A stretch of DNA of 64,000 nt, taken from assembly GCA_023953835.1 (NCBI GenBank), contig JAMLJB010000001.1, positions 2,887,501 through 2,951,500 of the forward strand, given 5' to 3'. Position numbers and translations under genes: made by a program. Positions 1 to 8,375 of the stretch are shown one piece after another. The first letter of the stretch is position 1. Each line of letters opens with the position of its first letter. The notes under the pieces were generated by a model. It was not told the DNA's origin, searched no databases, and was given only the letters and a program-made list of their open reading frames with translations. This DNA comes from Rhizobiaceae bacterium. Its GTDB lineage: Bacteria; Pseudomonadota; Alphaproteobacteria; Rhizobiales; Rhizobiaceae.

Positions 1-246
1 CTCGAAGCCCGTCTCTGTGACTTTCAGGTCCCAGTACTGGAACTGGAGGACAATCGTCATCTGCTCCGGATAACGCTCGCGCAGGCGGCTCGATATGCGA
101 ACGCCCGGCGCGCCGGTCAGGAAGGTGATGAAGAAATGATGGTTGCCGGGAAGCCCGGTGCGCGCAACTTCAGCCAGCACCTTGCGCATGACGCCGCGCA
201 AGGCTTCCTGGGCAAGAATGTCGTAGCGAATCTGATCTTCGGCCAT
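1..246 (-). CDS. sspB: SspB-type ClpXP adaptor, 3' end outside the window
   Basis: The reverse strand reads an 82-codon open frame from the ATG at 246 to the window edge, starting MAEDQIRYDILAQEALRGVM and continuing through NHHFFITFL and LQFQYWDLKVTETGFE. This is the N-terminal half of the rhizobial SspB family, which tethers ssrA-tagged proteins to ClpX for degradation. The tmRNA gene that makes those tags lies just upstream on the same strand, which supports the call. The C-terminal part, including any ClpX-binding tail, is not visible. The family call rests on recalled sequence similarity. Confidence 0.8.
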   Translation of the reverse strand, partial: MAEDQIRYDILAQEALRGVMRKVLAEVARTGLPGNHHFFITFLTGAPGVRISSRLRERYPEQMTIVLQFQYWDLKVTETGFE

Positions 247-379
247 GTGCGCCAGAGTTTGGTTCGATTCCGTCCCATACGTCTAGTCAAGCTTGTCCGC
301 GAGGTAAACCGATATCGCATGGATCAGGTGTGAATTTGAACCGGCCCATCCACTTGCGGGACTTAATGACCGTTGACGA

Positions 380-705
380 AAGAAAGCGAAGTGGAGGTTT
401 CTGTTGCCAGGTACCTCCGAACCCCGCCTGAGGGTGCTAACCGACAGGGCTTTATTCGAGACTATCGCGCCGCATTAAGCAGCGAGACGTGCCTCAGCAT
501 AGTTGTCGTTGGCAACTATAAGTTTAGCCCGATAACGGTGGTACAATGCCGGGCAAAAGTCCGATCTTTACACCCTCGTCGATCCTGTTTCGCCCCCATC
601 ACAAGCCGCCCGGTATCGGTGCGCGGCGGTTTGTGGTGGAGGCGCCGGGTACCGCCCCCGGGTCCGAATGGCTTATTTCATCGGCCGTTTATCGCCATAG
701 TCAGT
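380..705 (-). ncRNA. ssrA: Permuted two-piece tmRNA (ssrA)
   Basis: On the minus strand the order is T-arm-like stem (CCGGG/CCCGG), acceptor 3' strand CGCCTCC plus ACCA ending at 634, a spacer of about 36 nt, then acceptor 5' strand GGGGGCG starting at 597. The 7-bp acceptor pairing contains G3.U70, the alanyl-tRNA synthetase identity pair. The 597 side continues like a normal tmRNA 5' end (AACAGGATCGACGAGG). A tag frame at 513-475 encodes ANDNYAEARLAA followed by TAA. Acceptor piece first and tag piece last is the permuted arrangement of alphaproteobacteria, processed into two RNAs. Outer ends are approximate; a GGAGG/CCTCC hairpin near 393-417 probably lies close to the 3' end. The RNA rescues stalled ribosomes. 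Confidence 0.9.
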
Positions 706-849
706 CAAGCTGACGGGATTGATATAGGCATCCGCGAACAAAAAGAAAAGCGTCTTGAACTTGACTTGAAGCCGTCAAAAATCGCAGCTTGGTCGTGTGT
801 GACGCAGGTGAGCAGGAAAATTCACGCTGCGGTTGAGACGGAGGGAATA

Positions 850-1161
850 ATGGCTGACTATCTCGCAGACGTGAAGAAATACGATGCGACCGCATCCGAA
901 GAAGTGGTGAACAAGATCGTCAAGCATCTTGGCATTGCGTTGCGCAACGCGGACGCGCAGCTTGTCTCCTGCACCGATCCGCAAGAGCTGGATCGCATAA
1001 AGAAGGGTTTCATCGCCAAGAAACTGGGCGAAGGCGACGCCGCCAAGGCCGATTCGGTACTGGAAAAGGTCTGCCAGTCAATGTCCGCCGACCGCACCAA
1101 GGCGCGCGTGACCTTCTATTATCTGGTTGCGAAGCATTACGGAAAGCTCGCCACCCTCTGA
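850..1161 (+). CDS. DUF2853 family protein
   Basis: This is a 103-residue, lysine-rich, probably helical soluble protein starting MADYLADVKKYDA and ending VAKHYGKLATL. The start at 850 has a GGAGGG ribosome site directly upstream. The frame stays open back to 373, but that stretch is antisense to the tmRNA gene and is not coding. The sequence resembles the DUF2853 family of short alphaproteobacterial proteins, which has no assigned biochemical role. No signal peptide or membrane segment is visible. Confidence 0.75.
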   Translation: MADYLADVKKYDATASEEVVNKIVKHLGIALRNADAQLVSCTDPQELDRIKKGFIAKKLGEGDAAKADSVLEKVCQSMSADRTKARVTFYYLVAKHYGKLATL

Positions 1162-1256
1162 TTGCTTTCAAGCGGCTTCTACGCGGCGTGGGGCGCGGTG
1201 GCGCTGCTCCGCGCCTTTCGCTATTCTATGCAACCTGAACCGAATCATCTGACGAC

Positions 1257-2054
1257 ATGCGCCAGTATCTCGACCTTCTGCAACATGTGCTCAACCATGG
1301 CACGGACCGGAACGACCGCACCGGCACGGGTACGCGCTCCGTTTTCGGCTACCAGATGCGCTTTGACCTGTCGCAGGGCTTTCCGGTCACGACCACGAAG
1401 AAGCTGCATCTCAAATCGATCATCCACGAGCTTCTCTGGTTTCTCGCTGGCGATACCAACATCAAGTACCTCAACGACCACGGCGTCACGATTTGGGACG
1501 AATGGGCCGACGAGAATGGCGATCTCGGCCCGGTATACGGCAAGCAATGGCGGTCCTGGCCGGGCGGTCATGACGGCAAGCCCATCGACCAGATCAGGAA
1601 TCTCCTCAACGAGATGGAGCGAAATCCTCATTCGCGCCGCCTGATCGTGTCCGCGTGGAACCCCGCCGATGTTGAGGCCATGGCGCTGCCGCCGTGTCAC
1701 TGCCTGTTCCAGTTCTATGTGTCGGATGGCCGCCTCTCATGCCAGCTCTATCAGCGCTCCGCCGACATCTTCCTCGGGGTGCCGTTCAACATTGCGTCCT
1801 ACGCGCTCCTCACCATGATGATCGCGCAGGTGCGCGGGCTTGGACTGGGCGATTTCGTGCATACGCTGGGTGACGCGCATCTTTACTCGAATCATTTCGA
1901 ACAGGCGCGCGAGCAGCTTCGCCGCACGCCGAAGCCCTTGCCGACCATGTGGATCAATCCGGTAGTGAAGGACCTGTTCGCCTTCCGGTACGAGGATTTC
2001 CGGCTGGACAATTATGTCGCGGACGCTTCGATAAAAGCCCCCATCGCGGTCTGA
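1257..2054 (+). CDS. thyA: Thymidylate synthase
   Basis: ThyA methylates dUMP to dTMP using methylene-tetrahydrofolate and yields dihydrofolate. The product is 265 residues, the normal ThyA length. It has the N-terminal DRTGTGT loop, the [19 protein letters not shown] segment and the [10 protein letters not shown] active site, where the first Cys is the catalytic nucleophile, followed by [20 protein letters not shown]. The dihydrofolate reductase gene starts 9 nt after the stop, so the two probably form an operon that regenerates the folate consumed here. Confidence 0.97.
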   Translation: MRQYLDLLQHVLNHGTDRNDRTGTGTRSVFGYQMRFDLSQGFPVTTTKKLHLKSIIHELLWFLAGDTNIKYLNDHGVTIWDEWADENGDLGPVYGKQWRSWPGGHDGKPIDQIRNLLNEMERNPHSRRLIVSAWNPADVEAMALPPCHCLFQFYVSDGRLSCQLYQRSADIFLGVPFNIASYALLTMMIAQVRGLGLGDFVHTLGDAHLYSNHFEQAREQLRRTPKPLPTMWINPVVKDLFAFRYEDFRLDNYVADASIKAPIAV

Positions 2055-2062
2055 ACTCGGCC

Positions 2063-2557
2063 ATGCGGATCGCCTTCTATGTCGCCATTGCCGACAATGG
2101 AGTCATCGGCCATGAAGGCGGGCTGCCTTGGCGACTGTCGTCCGACCTCAAGCGGTTCAAGGCCGAGACGATGGGAAAGCCCCTTCTTATGGGCCGCAAG
2201 ACATGGGACAGCCTGCCGCGCCGCCCGCTTCCCGGCCGGTTGAACATCGTCGTCAGCCGGGACTCGTCCTACCACGCCGAGGGGGCGGTGCTTGCCGCAT
2301 CGGTGGAACAGGCGGTGGAGATCGCGGCTAGGTCAGGAGCCGACGAAACTGCCGTGATCGGCGGCGGCGAGATTTTCCGTGCGCTGTTCGACCGCGCCGG
2401 CAGGCTGAATGTGACGCATGTGATCGGCAATGTGCCGGGCGACACTCATTTTCCCGAAATCGCGCCCGACGAGTGGAGGGTGGTGGAAAGCACGGACTTC
2501 CCCGAAGGGGAGCGGGACAGCCATCCGACGCGCTATGTCGTCTACGAGCGCCTATGA
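2063..2557 (+). CDS. folA: Dihydrofolate reductase
   Basis: FolA reduces dihydrofolate to tetrahydrofolate with NADPH, recycling the ThyA product. The 164-residue protein has the N-terminal VAIADNGVIGHEGGLPW motif, LLMGRKTWDSLP, an IVVSRD strand and the AVIGGGEIFRAL nucleotide-binding segment. The frame is open further upstream inside thyA, but the ATG at 2063 gives the standard family start and a short intergenic gap. Length and motifs fit chromosomal DHFR. Confidence 0.96.
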   Translation: MRIAFYVAIADNGVIGHEGGLPWRLSSDLKRFKAETMGKPLLMGRKTWDSLPRRPLPGRLNIVVSRDSSYHAEGAVLAASVEQAVEIAARSGADETAVIGGGEIFRALFDRAGRLNVTHVIGNVPGDTHFPEIAPDEWRVVESTDFPEGERDSHPTRYVVYERL

Positions 2558-2686
2558 GAACCGGCTGATTGGTCACAAAATGCGGCGTGACCGATCGGTT
2601 GCGTTGAAAGGCGCGTGCGTGATCCCTATAGAGGGTGAAAATATCCGACGCCGGCCATCAACCCGGTGCAGCGCGAAAGGAAATCT

Positions 2687-3781
2687 ATGCCCTGGAACAA
2701 TCAGAGCGGCAGCGGCGGCCCCTGGGGAGGCGGCGGCAATGCCGGAGGCCCGTGGGGGCAAGGTCCGAAAGGCCAAGGTGGCGGGCCGCAAGGTTCACCT
2801 CCCGATCTGGAGGATATCATCCGCCGAGGACAGGACCGTCTCAAGAATGCCCTGCCGGGTGGCGGCACCTCGGGCCCGGTCGTCGTCGGGGTGGTGGTTC
2901 TCGCGCTGCTGGTCGGCTGGCTTTTCAAGGCCATCTACACAGTCCAGCCCGATGAGCTTGCCGTCGAACTGGTGTTCGGCAAGCCGAAGCAGGAACTGTC
3001 GCAACCCGGGCTACATTTCCATTTCTGGCCGATTGAAACGGTCGAGAAGGTGAACACGGCGGAAAAGCTGGTCACTATCGGGTCCCGCTCGCGTGACGCC
3101 GCGACTTCCGGGCTCATGCTCTCCGGCGATCAGAACATCGTGGATGTGCAGTTCTCGATCGCCTATCAGGTCAGCAATCCGGAAGCCTATCTGTTCGACG
3201 TGACCGATCCCGACGCCATGGTGCGCCAGCTTGGCGAAAGCGCCATGCGCGAGGTGGTCGGACGGCGCCCCGCGCAGGATGTTTTCCGCGACGACCGACA
3301 GGGGATCGCGGATGACGTGCGCGCCATCGTGCAAGGGTCGCTCGACGAATATCGCGCGGGACTGACCGTCAACGCCATTTCCATCGAGGACGCGTCCCCG
3401 CCGCCGGAGGTTGCCGACGCCTTCAACGAGGTGCAGCGCGCGGAACAGGATGAGGACCGCTTCGTGGAGGAGGCCAACCAGTATTCCAACCAGAAGCTCG
3501 GTCAGGCGCGCGGTCAGGCGGCGCAGATCACGGAAGACGCAGCCGCCTACAAGAACCGCGTCGTACAGGAAGCAGAAGGTGAAGCGCAGCGCTTCATCTC
3601 GGTCTACGACGAATATGCCAAGGCGCCGGACGTGACGCGCAAGCGCATGTTCCTCGAAACGATGGAGAAGGTCCTGAAGGATTCGAACAAGGTTATCATG
3701 GATGAGAAGAGCGGAAGCGGCGCGGTGCCATACCTGCCGCTGCCTGAGCTTCAGAAGCGCAATGCAGAGGGGGCGAACTGA
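2687..3781 (+). CDS. hflK: HflK, FtsH protease modulator subunit
   Basis: HflK forms with HflC a large SPFH-domain complex in the inner membrane that controls FtsH. The 364-residue protein has a Gly/Trp-rich N-terminus (MPWNNQSGSGGPWGGGG), one transmembrane helix near residues 66-85 (VVVGVVVLALLVGWLFKAIY) and the SPFH/Band-7 domain from about residue 90, ending in a glutamine- and alanine-rich coiled region. The ATG at 2687 has an AAAGGA ribosome site; an earlier in-frame codon at 2666 is less likely. Its stop overlaps the hflC start by one base. Confidence 0.95.
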   Translation: MPWNNQSGSGGPWGGGGNAGGPWGQGPKGQGGGPQGSPPDLEDIIRRGQDRLKNALPGGGTSGPVVVGVVVLALLVGWLFKAIYTVQPDELAVELVFGKPKQELSQPGLHFHFWPIETVEKVNTAEKLVTIGSRSRDAATSGLMLSGDQNIVDVQFSIAYQVSNPEAYLFDVTDPDAMVRQLGESAMREVVGRRPAQDVFRDDRQGIADDVRAIVQGSLDEYRAGLTVNAISIEDASPPPEVADAFNEVQRAEQDEDRFVEEANQYSNQKLGQARGQAAQITEDAAAYKNRVVQEAEGEAQRFISVYDEYAKAPDVTRKRMFLETMEKVLKDSNKVIMDEKSGSGAVPYLPLPELQKRNAEGAN

Positions 3782-4704
3782 TGAACCGTCTCCAGATTAT
3801 TGCAATCGCCATCGCGGTCATAGCGGTGCTGATCTATTCGTCCATATTCGTCGTCAACGAGCGGCAGCAGGCGATTGTCCTGCGCTTCGGTGAAATCGTC
3901 GACGTCAAGAGCGAGCCCGGCATCTATTTCAAAATGCCTTTCGGCATGTTCGAGGCCGATAATGTTCAGATCATCGAGGATCGGCTGATCCGCTTCGATC
4001 TCGACAACATCCGCGTTCAGGTTTCGGGCGGCAAGTTCTACGATGTGGACGCCTTCGTCGTCTATCGCATCGCCGATCCGCGCCGGTTCCGCTCTGCGGT
4101 TTCGGGGCAGGTTTCGCTTGCCGAGCAGCGCATTCGCACCCGTCTGGATGCCGCCCTGCGCAGGGTCTACGGCCAGCGCGGGTTCGAAGCGGCCCTGTCG
4201 GACGAACGCGGGGTGATGATGAGCGAGGTGCAGCAGCAGATCGCCGCGGACGCGAGATCACTGGGCCTTGAGATCAAGGATGTCCGCATCCGCCGGACCG
4301 ACCTGACGGCGGAGGTTTCCCAGCAGACCTATGAGCGCATGAAGGCAGAGCGACTGGCCGAGGCCGAAAGGCTTCGGGCGAATGGCCGCGAGGCCGCGCA
4401 GCGCATCAAGGCGCGCGCCGACCGCGAGATGGTCGAGATCGTCGCCGCTTCCCAACGCGAGGCCGAGATCGTGCGCGGCGAAGGCGAAGGCGAGCGCAAC
4501 AAGGTGTTTGCCGATGCATTCGGGCGCGATCCGGAATTCTTCGATTTCTACCGGTCGATGAATGCCTATTCGCAAGCGCTCGACGGACAGGGCACGACCA
4601 TGCTGCTGTCACCCGATTCGGAATTTTTCCGGTATTTCAGGGACGCCGGTGGCAATGCCGCGCCGGGCGCCCCTGCTGTTTCGCCTGCGCCTGCGGCCCA
4701 ATAG
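3781..4704 (+). CDS. hflC: HflC, FtsH protease modulator subunit
   Basis: HflC is the partner of HflK. The 307-residue protein has an N-terminal signal-anchor (IIAIAIAVIAVLIYSSIFVV), the NERQQAIVLRFGEIV start of the SPFH domain, and a charged helical region rich in Arg, Glu and Ala around residues 175-245. The start codon overlaps the hflK stop (TGATG), so translation is probably coupled. A proline/alanine-rich tail (residues about 290-307) is an ordinary variable end in this family. Confidence 0.95.
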   Translation: MNRLQIIAIAIAVIAVLIYSSIFVVNERQQAIVLRFGEIVDVKSEPGIYFKMPFGMFEADNVQIIEDRLIRFDLDNIRVQVSGGKFYDVDAFVVYRIADPRRFRSAVSGQVSLAEQRIRTRLDAALRRVYGQRGFEAALSDERGVMMSEVQQQIAADARSLGLEIKDVRIRRTDLTAEVSQQTYERMKAERLAEAERLRANGREAAQRIKARADREMVEIVAASQREAEIVRGEGEGERNKVFADAFGRDPEFFDFYRSMNAYSQALDGQGTTMLLSPDSEFFRYFRDAGGNAAPGAPAVSPAPAAQ

Positions 4705-4707
4705 ATC

Positions 4708-4893
4708 GTGGAGTATCTCTTCACGACCATTGGGTTGCTGCTCGTGTTCGAGGGGCTGATCTATGGCGGATTTCCGAATGCGGCCAAGCGGCTGGCAAAG
4801 GACGTCATCGAGATGCCGGAAACGGTTTTACGCGTGGCGGGCATCGTTGCTATGGCCGCGGGCGTGCTTGTCGTATGGCTGGCGCACGGTTGA
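4708..4893 (+). CDS. DUF2065 (YjeT-like) small membrane protein
   Basis: A 61-residue protein begins with GTG at 4708, three nt after hflC ends. It has two hydrophobic segments, about residues 2-20 (YLFTTIGLLLVFEGLIYGG) and 42-58 (VAGIVAMAAGVLVVWLA), joined by a short polar loop with NAAKRLAKDVIEMPE. In Escherichia coli the DUF2065 gene yjeT also follows hflC, so both sequence and position support the call. Its function is unknown. Confidence 0.85.
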   Translation: MEYLFTTIGLLLVFEGLIYGGFPNAAKRLAKDVIEMPETVLRVAGIVAMAAGVLVVWLAHG

Positions 4894-5010
4894 CGATCAC
4901 ATTCCGGCGGGTTCGGCGTGAGGCCGCAAACCCGCCCCAATTCTGTCGAAAAAACGGGGCGGCCTGGCGCGCTGCGCTGCTTTCATGAACTGCCGGGAGG
5001 CGATTTCTCG

Positions 5011-6492
5011 ATGACCAGAGTCCGTAGCTCGATAATCGCGGTCAGTGCCGCCCTGATGTTGGGAGCGGCCATTTTGCCCGCAACCGGCGTTGCTGCCTTT
5101 GCCAAGGGGCCGGATTCGGTCGCCGATCTCGCGGAAGGGTTGATGTCGTCGGTCGTGAACATTTCCAGTTCGCAGCACCAGAAGGGTGGCGGTCCCGAAG
5201 CCGTGCCAATGCCCAAGCTGCCCGAGGGTTCGCCCTTTCAGGACTATTTCGACGAGTTCTTCAAGGATCGTGAGGGTGAGCAGGACAGCGGTCCTCAGAC
5301 CGCGCAATCGCTCGGCTCCGGCTTCGTCGTCGATGCGGCGAAGGGCCTGATCGTCACCAACAACCATGTCATCGCCGATGCCGACGACATTGAGGTCAAT
5401 TTCTCCGACGGCTCGCAGCTCAAGGCCGAACTCGTCGGCACCGACACCAAGACCGACATAGCTGTGCTCAAGGTCGATCCTGCCGGCAAGGCGCTCAAGG
5501 CGGTCAAGTTCGGCGATTCGAACAGGATGCGTGTCGGGGACTGGGTCATGGCCATCGGCAACCCGTTCGGGCTTGGCGGCACGGTAACGGTCGGCATCGT
5601 CTCGGCGCGCAATCGTGACATCAATTCCGGTCCATATGATGACTTTCTCCAGACAGATGCCGCGATCAACCGTGGCAATTCCGGTGGGCCGCTCTTCAAC
5701 ATGGACGGCGAGGTCATCGGCATCAACACGGCGATCATCTCTCCGTCCGGCGGTTCCATCGGCATCGGCTTCTCCATCCCGTCACAGATCGCGCAAGGCG
5801 TGGTCGCGCAACTTGGTGAGTTTGGCGAGACGCGGCGCGGCTGGCTCGGCGTGCGCATCCAGCCGGTCACGGATGATATTGCCGAAAGCCTCGGCATGAA
5901 GGGCGCCAAGGGCGCGCTCGTTGCCGGCACCATCAAGGGTGGGCCGATCAAGGAAGGCACCATTCAGGCAGGCGATGTCATCGTCAAGTTCGACGGGCGC
6001 GACATTGAGGACATGCGCGACCTGCCGCGCATCGTCGCGGAAAGCCCGGTCGGGAAGGAAGTCGATATCGTCATTGTGCGCAAGGGCGTCGAGCAGACGG
6101 TCAAGGTCACGCTCGGGCGTCTGGAGGATGGCGAGAAACTCGGAGATGAGTCCGGTGGCGACCAGACCCAACCGGATTCGCCCGCTGCCGATACCACCAC
6201 GGTGCTGGGCATGACCGTCGAGGAACTGGACGATGCGAGCCGCGAAAAATTCGGCATCGGCAAGGATGTCTCCGGCGTCGTCGTGACGGCGGTCGCACCG
6301 GATTCGATTGCCGCGGAGCGCGGCGTTGCGGTTGGCGACGTGATCACCGAGATTGCACAGGAATCGGTCAAGGCTCCGAAGGACGTGACGGATCGCATCG
6401 CAAAGCTCAAGCAGCAGGGCCGCAAGAACGCGCTGCTCATGCTCGCTTCGAAGAATGGCGAGTTGCGCTTCGTCACCATGCGGATGGATTGA
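5011..6492 (+). CDS. degP: DegP/HtrA-type periplasmic serine protease
   Basis: This is a 493-residue Do-family protease and chaperone for misfolded envelope proteins. A signal peptide (MTRVRSSIIAVSAALMLGAA, cleavage probably after AFA) is followed by a trypsin-like domain with His119 (TNNHVI), Asp149 (TDIAVLKV) and Ser224 (RGNSGGP). Two PDZ domains follow, about residues 285-375 and 400-490, and the end lies at VTMRMD. The ATG at 5011 has GGGAGG upstream; the longer in-frame GTG at 4918 would bury the signal peptide. It follows hflK-hflC-DUF2065 and may belong to the same membrane quality-control block. Confidence 0.95.
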   Translation: MTRVRSSIIAVSAALMLGAAILPATGVAAFAKGPDSVADLAEGLMSSVVNISSSQHQKGGGPEAVPMPKLPEGSPFQDYFDEFFKDREGEQDSGPQTAQSLGSGFVVDAAKGLIVTNNHVIADADDIEVNFSDGSQLKAELVGTDTKTDIAVLKVDPAGKALKAVKFGDSNRMRVGDWVMAIGNPFGLGGTVTVGIVSARNRDINSGPYDDFLQTDAAINRGNSGGPLFNMDGEVIGINTAIISPSGGSIGIGFSIPSQIAQGVVAQLGEFGETRRGWLGVRIQPVTDDIAESLGMKGAKGALVAGTIKGGPIKEGTIQAGDVIVKFDGRDIEDMRDLPRIVAESPVGKEVDIVIVRKGVEQTVKVTLGRLEDGEKLGDESGGDQTQPDSPAADTTTVLGMTVEELDDASREKFGIGKDVSGVVVTAVAPDSIAAERGVAVGDVITEIAQESVKAPKDVTDRIAKLKQQGRKNALLMLASKNGELRFVTMRMD

Positions 6493-6528
6493 GTCCGCAA
6501 GCCGCCGTAACGATCTGAAAAACCTGCA

Positions 6529-6554
6529 AAAAGGCAGCCTTCGGGCTGCCTTTT
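6529..6554. terminator. Bidirectional terminator between degP and serB
   Basis: A perfect 7-bp stem, GGCAGCC/GGCTGCC, with a TTCG loop (6533-6550) is flanked by AAAA on the left and TTTT on the right. It can stop transcription from both convergent genes. The serB stop codon overlaps the last T. Confidence 0.9.
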
Positions 6555-7447
6555 CAGTGCGATCCCACGAATTCGTCCCGCCTGTAACCCTGAATGTAGA
6601 GCAGGGCCGTGAGGTCCCCGTTGTCGATCCGCACCCGCGCCTGCTCGGCGACGGACGGCTTGGCATGCAAAGCGACGCCGGTCCCTGCCATGCGGATCAT
6701 GTCGAGATCGTTCGCGCCGTCGCCAACGGCAATCGCGTCGGCGGGCGTGAGGCCGAGCCGCGCGGAGATTTCGGTGAGCGCGGTAGCCTTCGCCTCGCGG
6801 CCCAGAATGGGGTCGCGGACCGTTCCGACGAGCTTGCCGTCATTCGTGTTGAGGTGATTGGCGCGATTTTCGTCAAAGCCGAGCTTTGCGGCAATCGGCC
6901 CGGTGAAAACGTCGAACCCGCCCGAGACCAGCGCCGTCCAGCATCCGTTTGCCCGCATCGTCTGCACCAGCGCTTGTCCGCCCGAGGCCAGCGTTATGCG
7001 GTTGGCGATGATGCGGTCGATCACGCCGAAATCCAGTCCCGCAAGCAGCGCGACGCGCTCGCGCAGAGCGGGTTCGAAAGCCATTTCGCCGTTCATCGAC
7101 CGTGCGGTAATCGCTGCGACATGCTCCTTCACACCCACTTCGTCGGCCAGTTCGTCGATGCATTCCTGGTCGATCATGGTGGAATCCATGTCGGCGATCA
7201 GCAGGTTCTTGCGCCGCCTGTCCGCCTCCTGCACGACGATGTCGACGGCCGCGCCGCCGAGCGCCGCCGCAACGTGGCTGTTGCATTCTGCCGCCGTGAG
7301 TGCTGGATCGGGCACAAGATCGCAGGCGATCAAGTCGGCCAGCCAGTCGGTCCTGCTCGCCCCGATCGATTTGGCCGCGCTTGCGGCGATTTCAGGCGTC
7401 AGAACAGGCCGGACAGGACTGGACAGGAGCGTAACGATCAGCGGCAT
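6554..7447 (-). CDS. serB: Phosphoserine phosphatase
   Basis: SerB hydrolyses phosphoserine to serine, the last step of serine synthesis. The 297-residue protein has an N-terminal regulatory extension (about residues 1-75) and a HAD phosphatase domain with the DMDSTMIDQECIDELAD nucleophile motif, the SGGFDVFTGPIA segment and GDGANDLDMI for magnesium binding. The ATG at 7447 starts MPLIVTLLSSP; an in-frame upstream extension overlaps miaA and is unlikely. Its start codon shares two bases with the divergent miaA start. Confidence 0.95.
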   Translation of the reverse strand: MPLIVTLLSSPVRPVLTPEIAASAAKSIGASRTDWLADLIACDLVPDPALTAAECNSHVAAALGGAAVDIVVQEADRRRKNLLIADMDSTMIDQECIDELADEVGVKEHVAAITARSMNGEMAFEPALRERVALLAGLDFGVIDRIIANRITLASGGQALVQTMRANGCWTALVSGGFDVFTGPIAAKLGFDENRANHLNTNDGKLVGTVRDPILGREAKATALTEISARLGLTPADAIAVGDGANDLDMIRMAGTGVALHAKPSVAEQARVRIDNGDLTALLYIQGYRRDEFVGSH

Positions 7448-8360
7448 GACAGACTCTGTTGCAGGCAGGCGCACCCGCCCGATGAAAGACGCGATCCTGA
7501 TAGCCGGGCCGACCGCCAGCGGCAAGTCGGCGCTTGCCCTTCGCTTCGCGAAGGAAACGGGCGGTATGGTCATCAACGCGGATTCCATGCAGGTTTATGA
7601 CGTCCTGCGCCTGCTGACCGCGCGTCCCGGCGCGGAGGAGATGGGGCAGGCGGATCACAGGCTTTACGGCCATGTGCCGCCGCAAAGAAGCTATTCGACC
7701 GCCGAGTGGCTGCGCGATGTCTCCGCACAGTTCGAAATGCTTGATGGCAGGACACCGATCCTCGTTGGAGGAACCGGGCTTTATTTCACCGCGCTGACGG
7801 AAGGGTTGTCATCCATGCCGGACGTGCCGCCGGACATGCGCGCCTATTGGCGGGGCAAACTCATTGCCGAGGGTCCGGGCGCGCTGCACGCGCTGCTTGC
7901 GGCGCGCGACCCGGAGACCGCGCTTCGCCTTGCTGAGACGGATGGGCAGCGCATCGTGCGTGCGCTGGAAGTGTATGACGCATCCGGTCGGTCGATCAGG
8001 GACTGGCAGTCGCAAAGGGAAGCGCCGCTGGTCGATCTTGCGTCCAGCCGGGCGTTGGTGATCGACCCGGACCGTAAGCAACTGGCCGAGCGCATCGAGC
8101 GCCGCTTCGACCTGATGATGGGGCAGGGCGCGCTGGCAGAAGCCGGGGAGTTGCTGGCGCAGCGGCTATCCCCGGCATTGCCGGTCATGAAAGCCATCGG
8201 CCTGCGTGAACTCGGCGCCCATCTTGACGGAGTGCTGCCGCTTGATGAAGCGGTTGCTCGCGCCAAGGCCGCCACCCGCCAATACGCAAAGCGGCAGATG
8301 ACGTGGTTTCGCAACCAGTTCGGGCAGGACTGGCGTCGCGTGGGGATGGACGGAGTTTGA
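7446..8360 (+). CDS. miaA: tRNA dimethylallyltransferase
   Basis: MiaA adds a dimethylallyl group to adenosine 37 of tRNAs reading U-starting codons. The protein is 304 residues from the ATG at 7446, or 292 from the ATG at 7482. It has the P-loop GPTASGKSALALRFA, NADSMQVYDVL, the VGGTGLYF substrate motif, and a conserved C-terminal KAATRQYAKRQMTWFRNQ segment. Neither start has a strong ribosome site; I keep the longer form because rhizobial homologues commonly have a few residues before the P-loop strand. It starts head to head with serB on one CATG. Confidence 0.93.
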   Translation: MTDSVAGRRTRPMKDAILIAGPTASGKSALALRFAKETGGMVINADSMQVYDVLRLLTARPGAEEMGQADHRLYGHVPPQRSYSTAEWLRDVSAQFEMLDGRTPILVGGTGLYFTALTEGLSSMPDVPPDMRAYWRGKLIAEGPGALHALLAARDPETALRLAETDGQRIVRALEVYDASGRSIRDWQSQREAPLVDLASSRALVIDPDRKQLAERIERRFDLMMGQGALAEAGELLAQRLSPALPVMKAIGLRELGAHLDGVLPLDEAVARAKAATRQYAKRQMTWFRNQFGQDWRRVGMDGV

Positions 8361-8375
8361 CCTGCTCTCGGCGCG

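Noticed and set aside
373..849. Open frame joined to the DUF2853 gene, giving a 262-residue protein
   Set aside because: This part is antisense to the tmRNA gene, has no family resemblance, and the ATG at 850 has a clear ribosome site.
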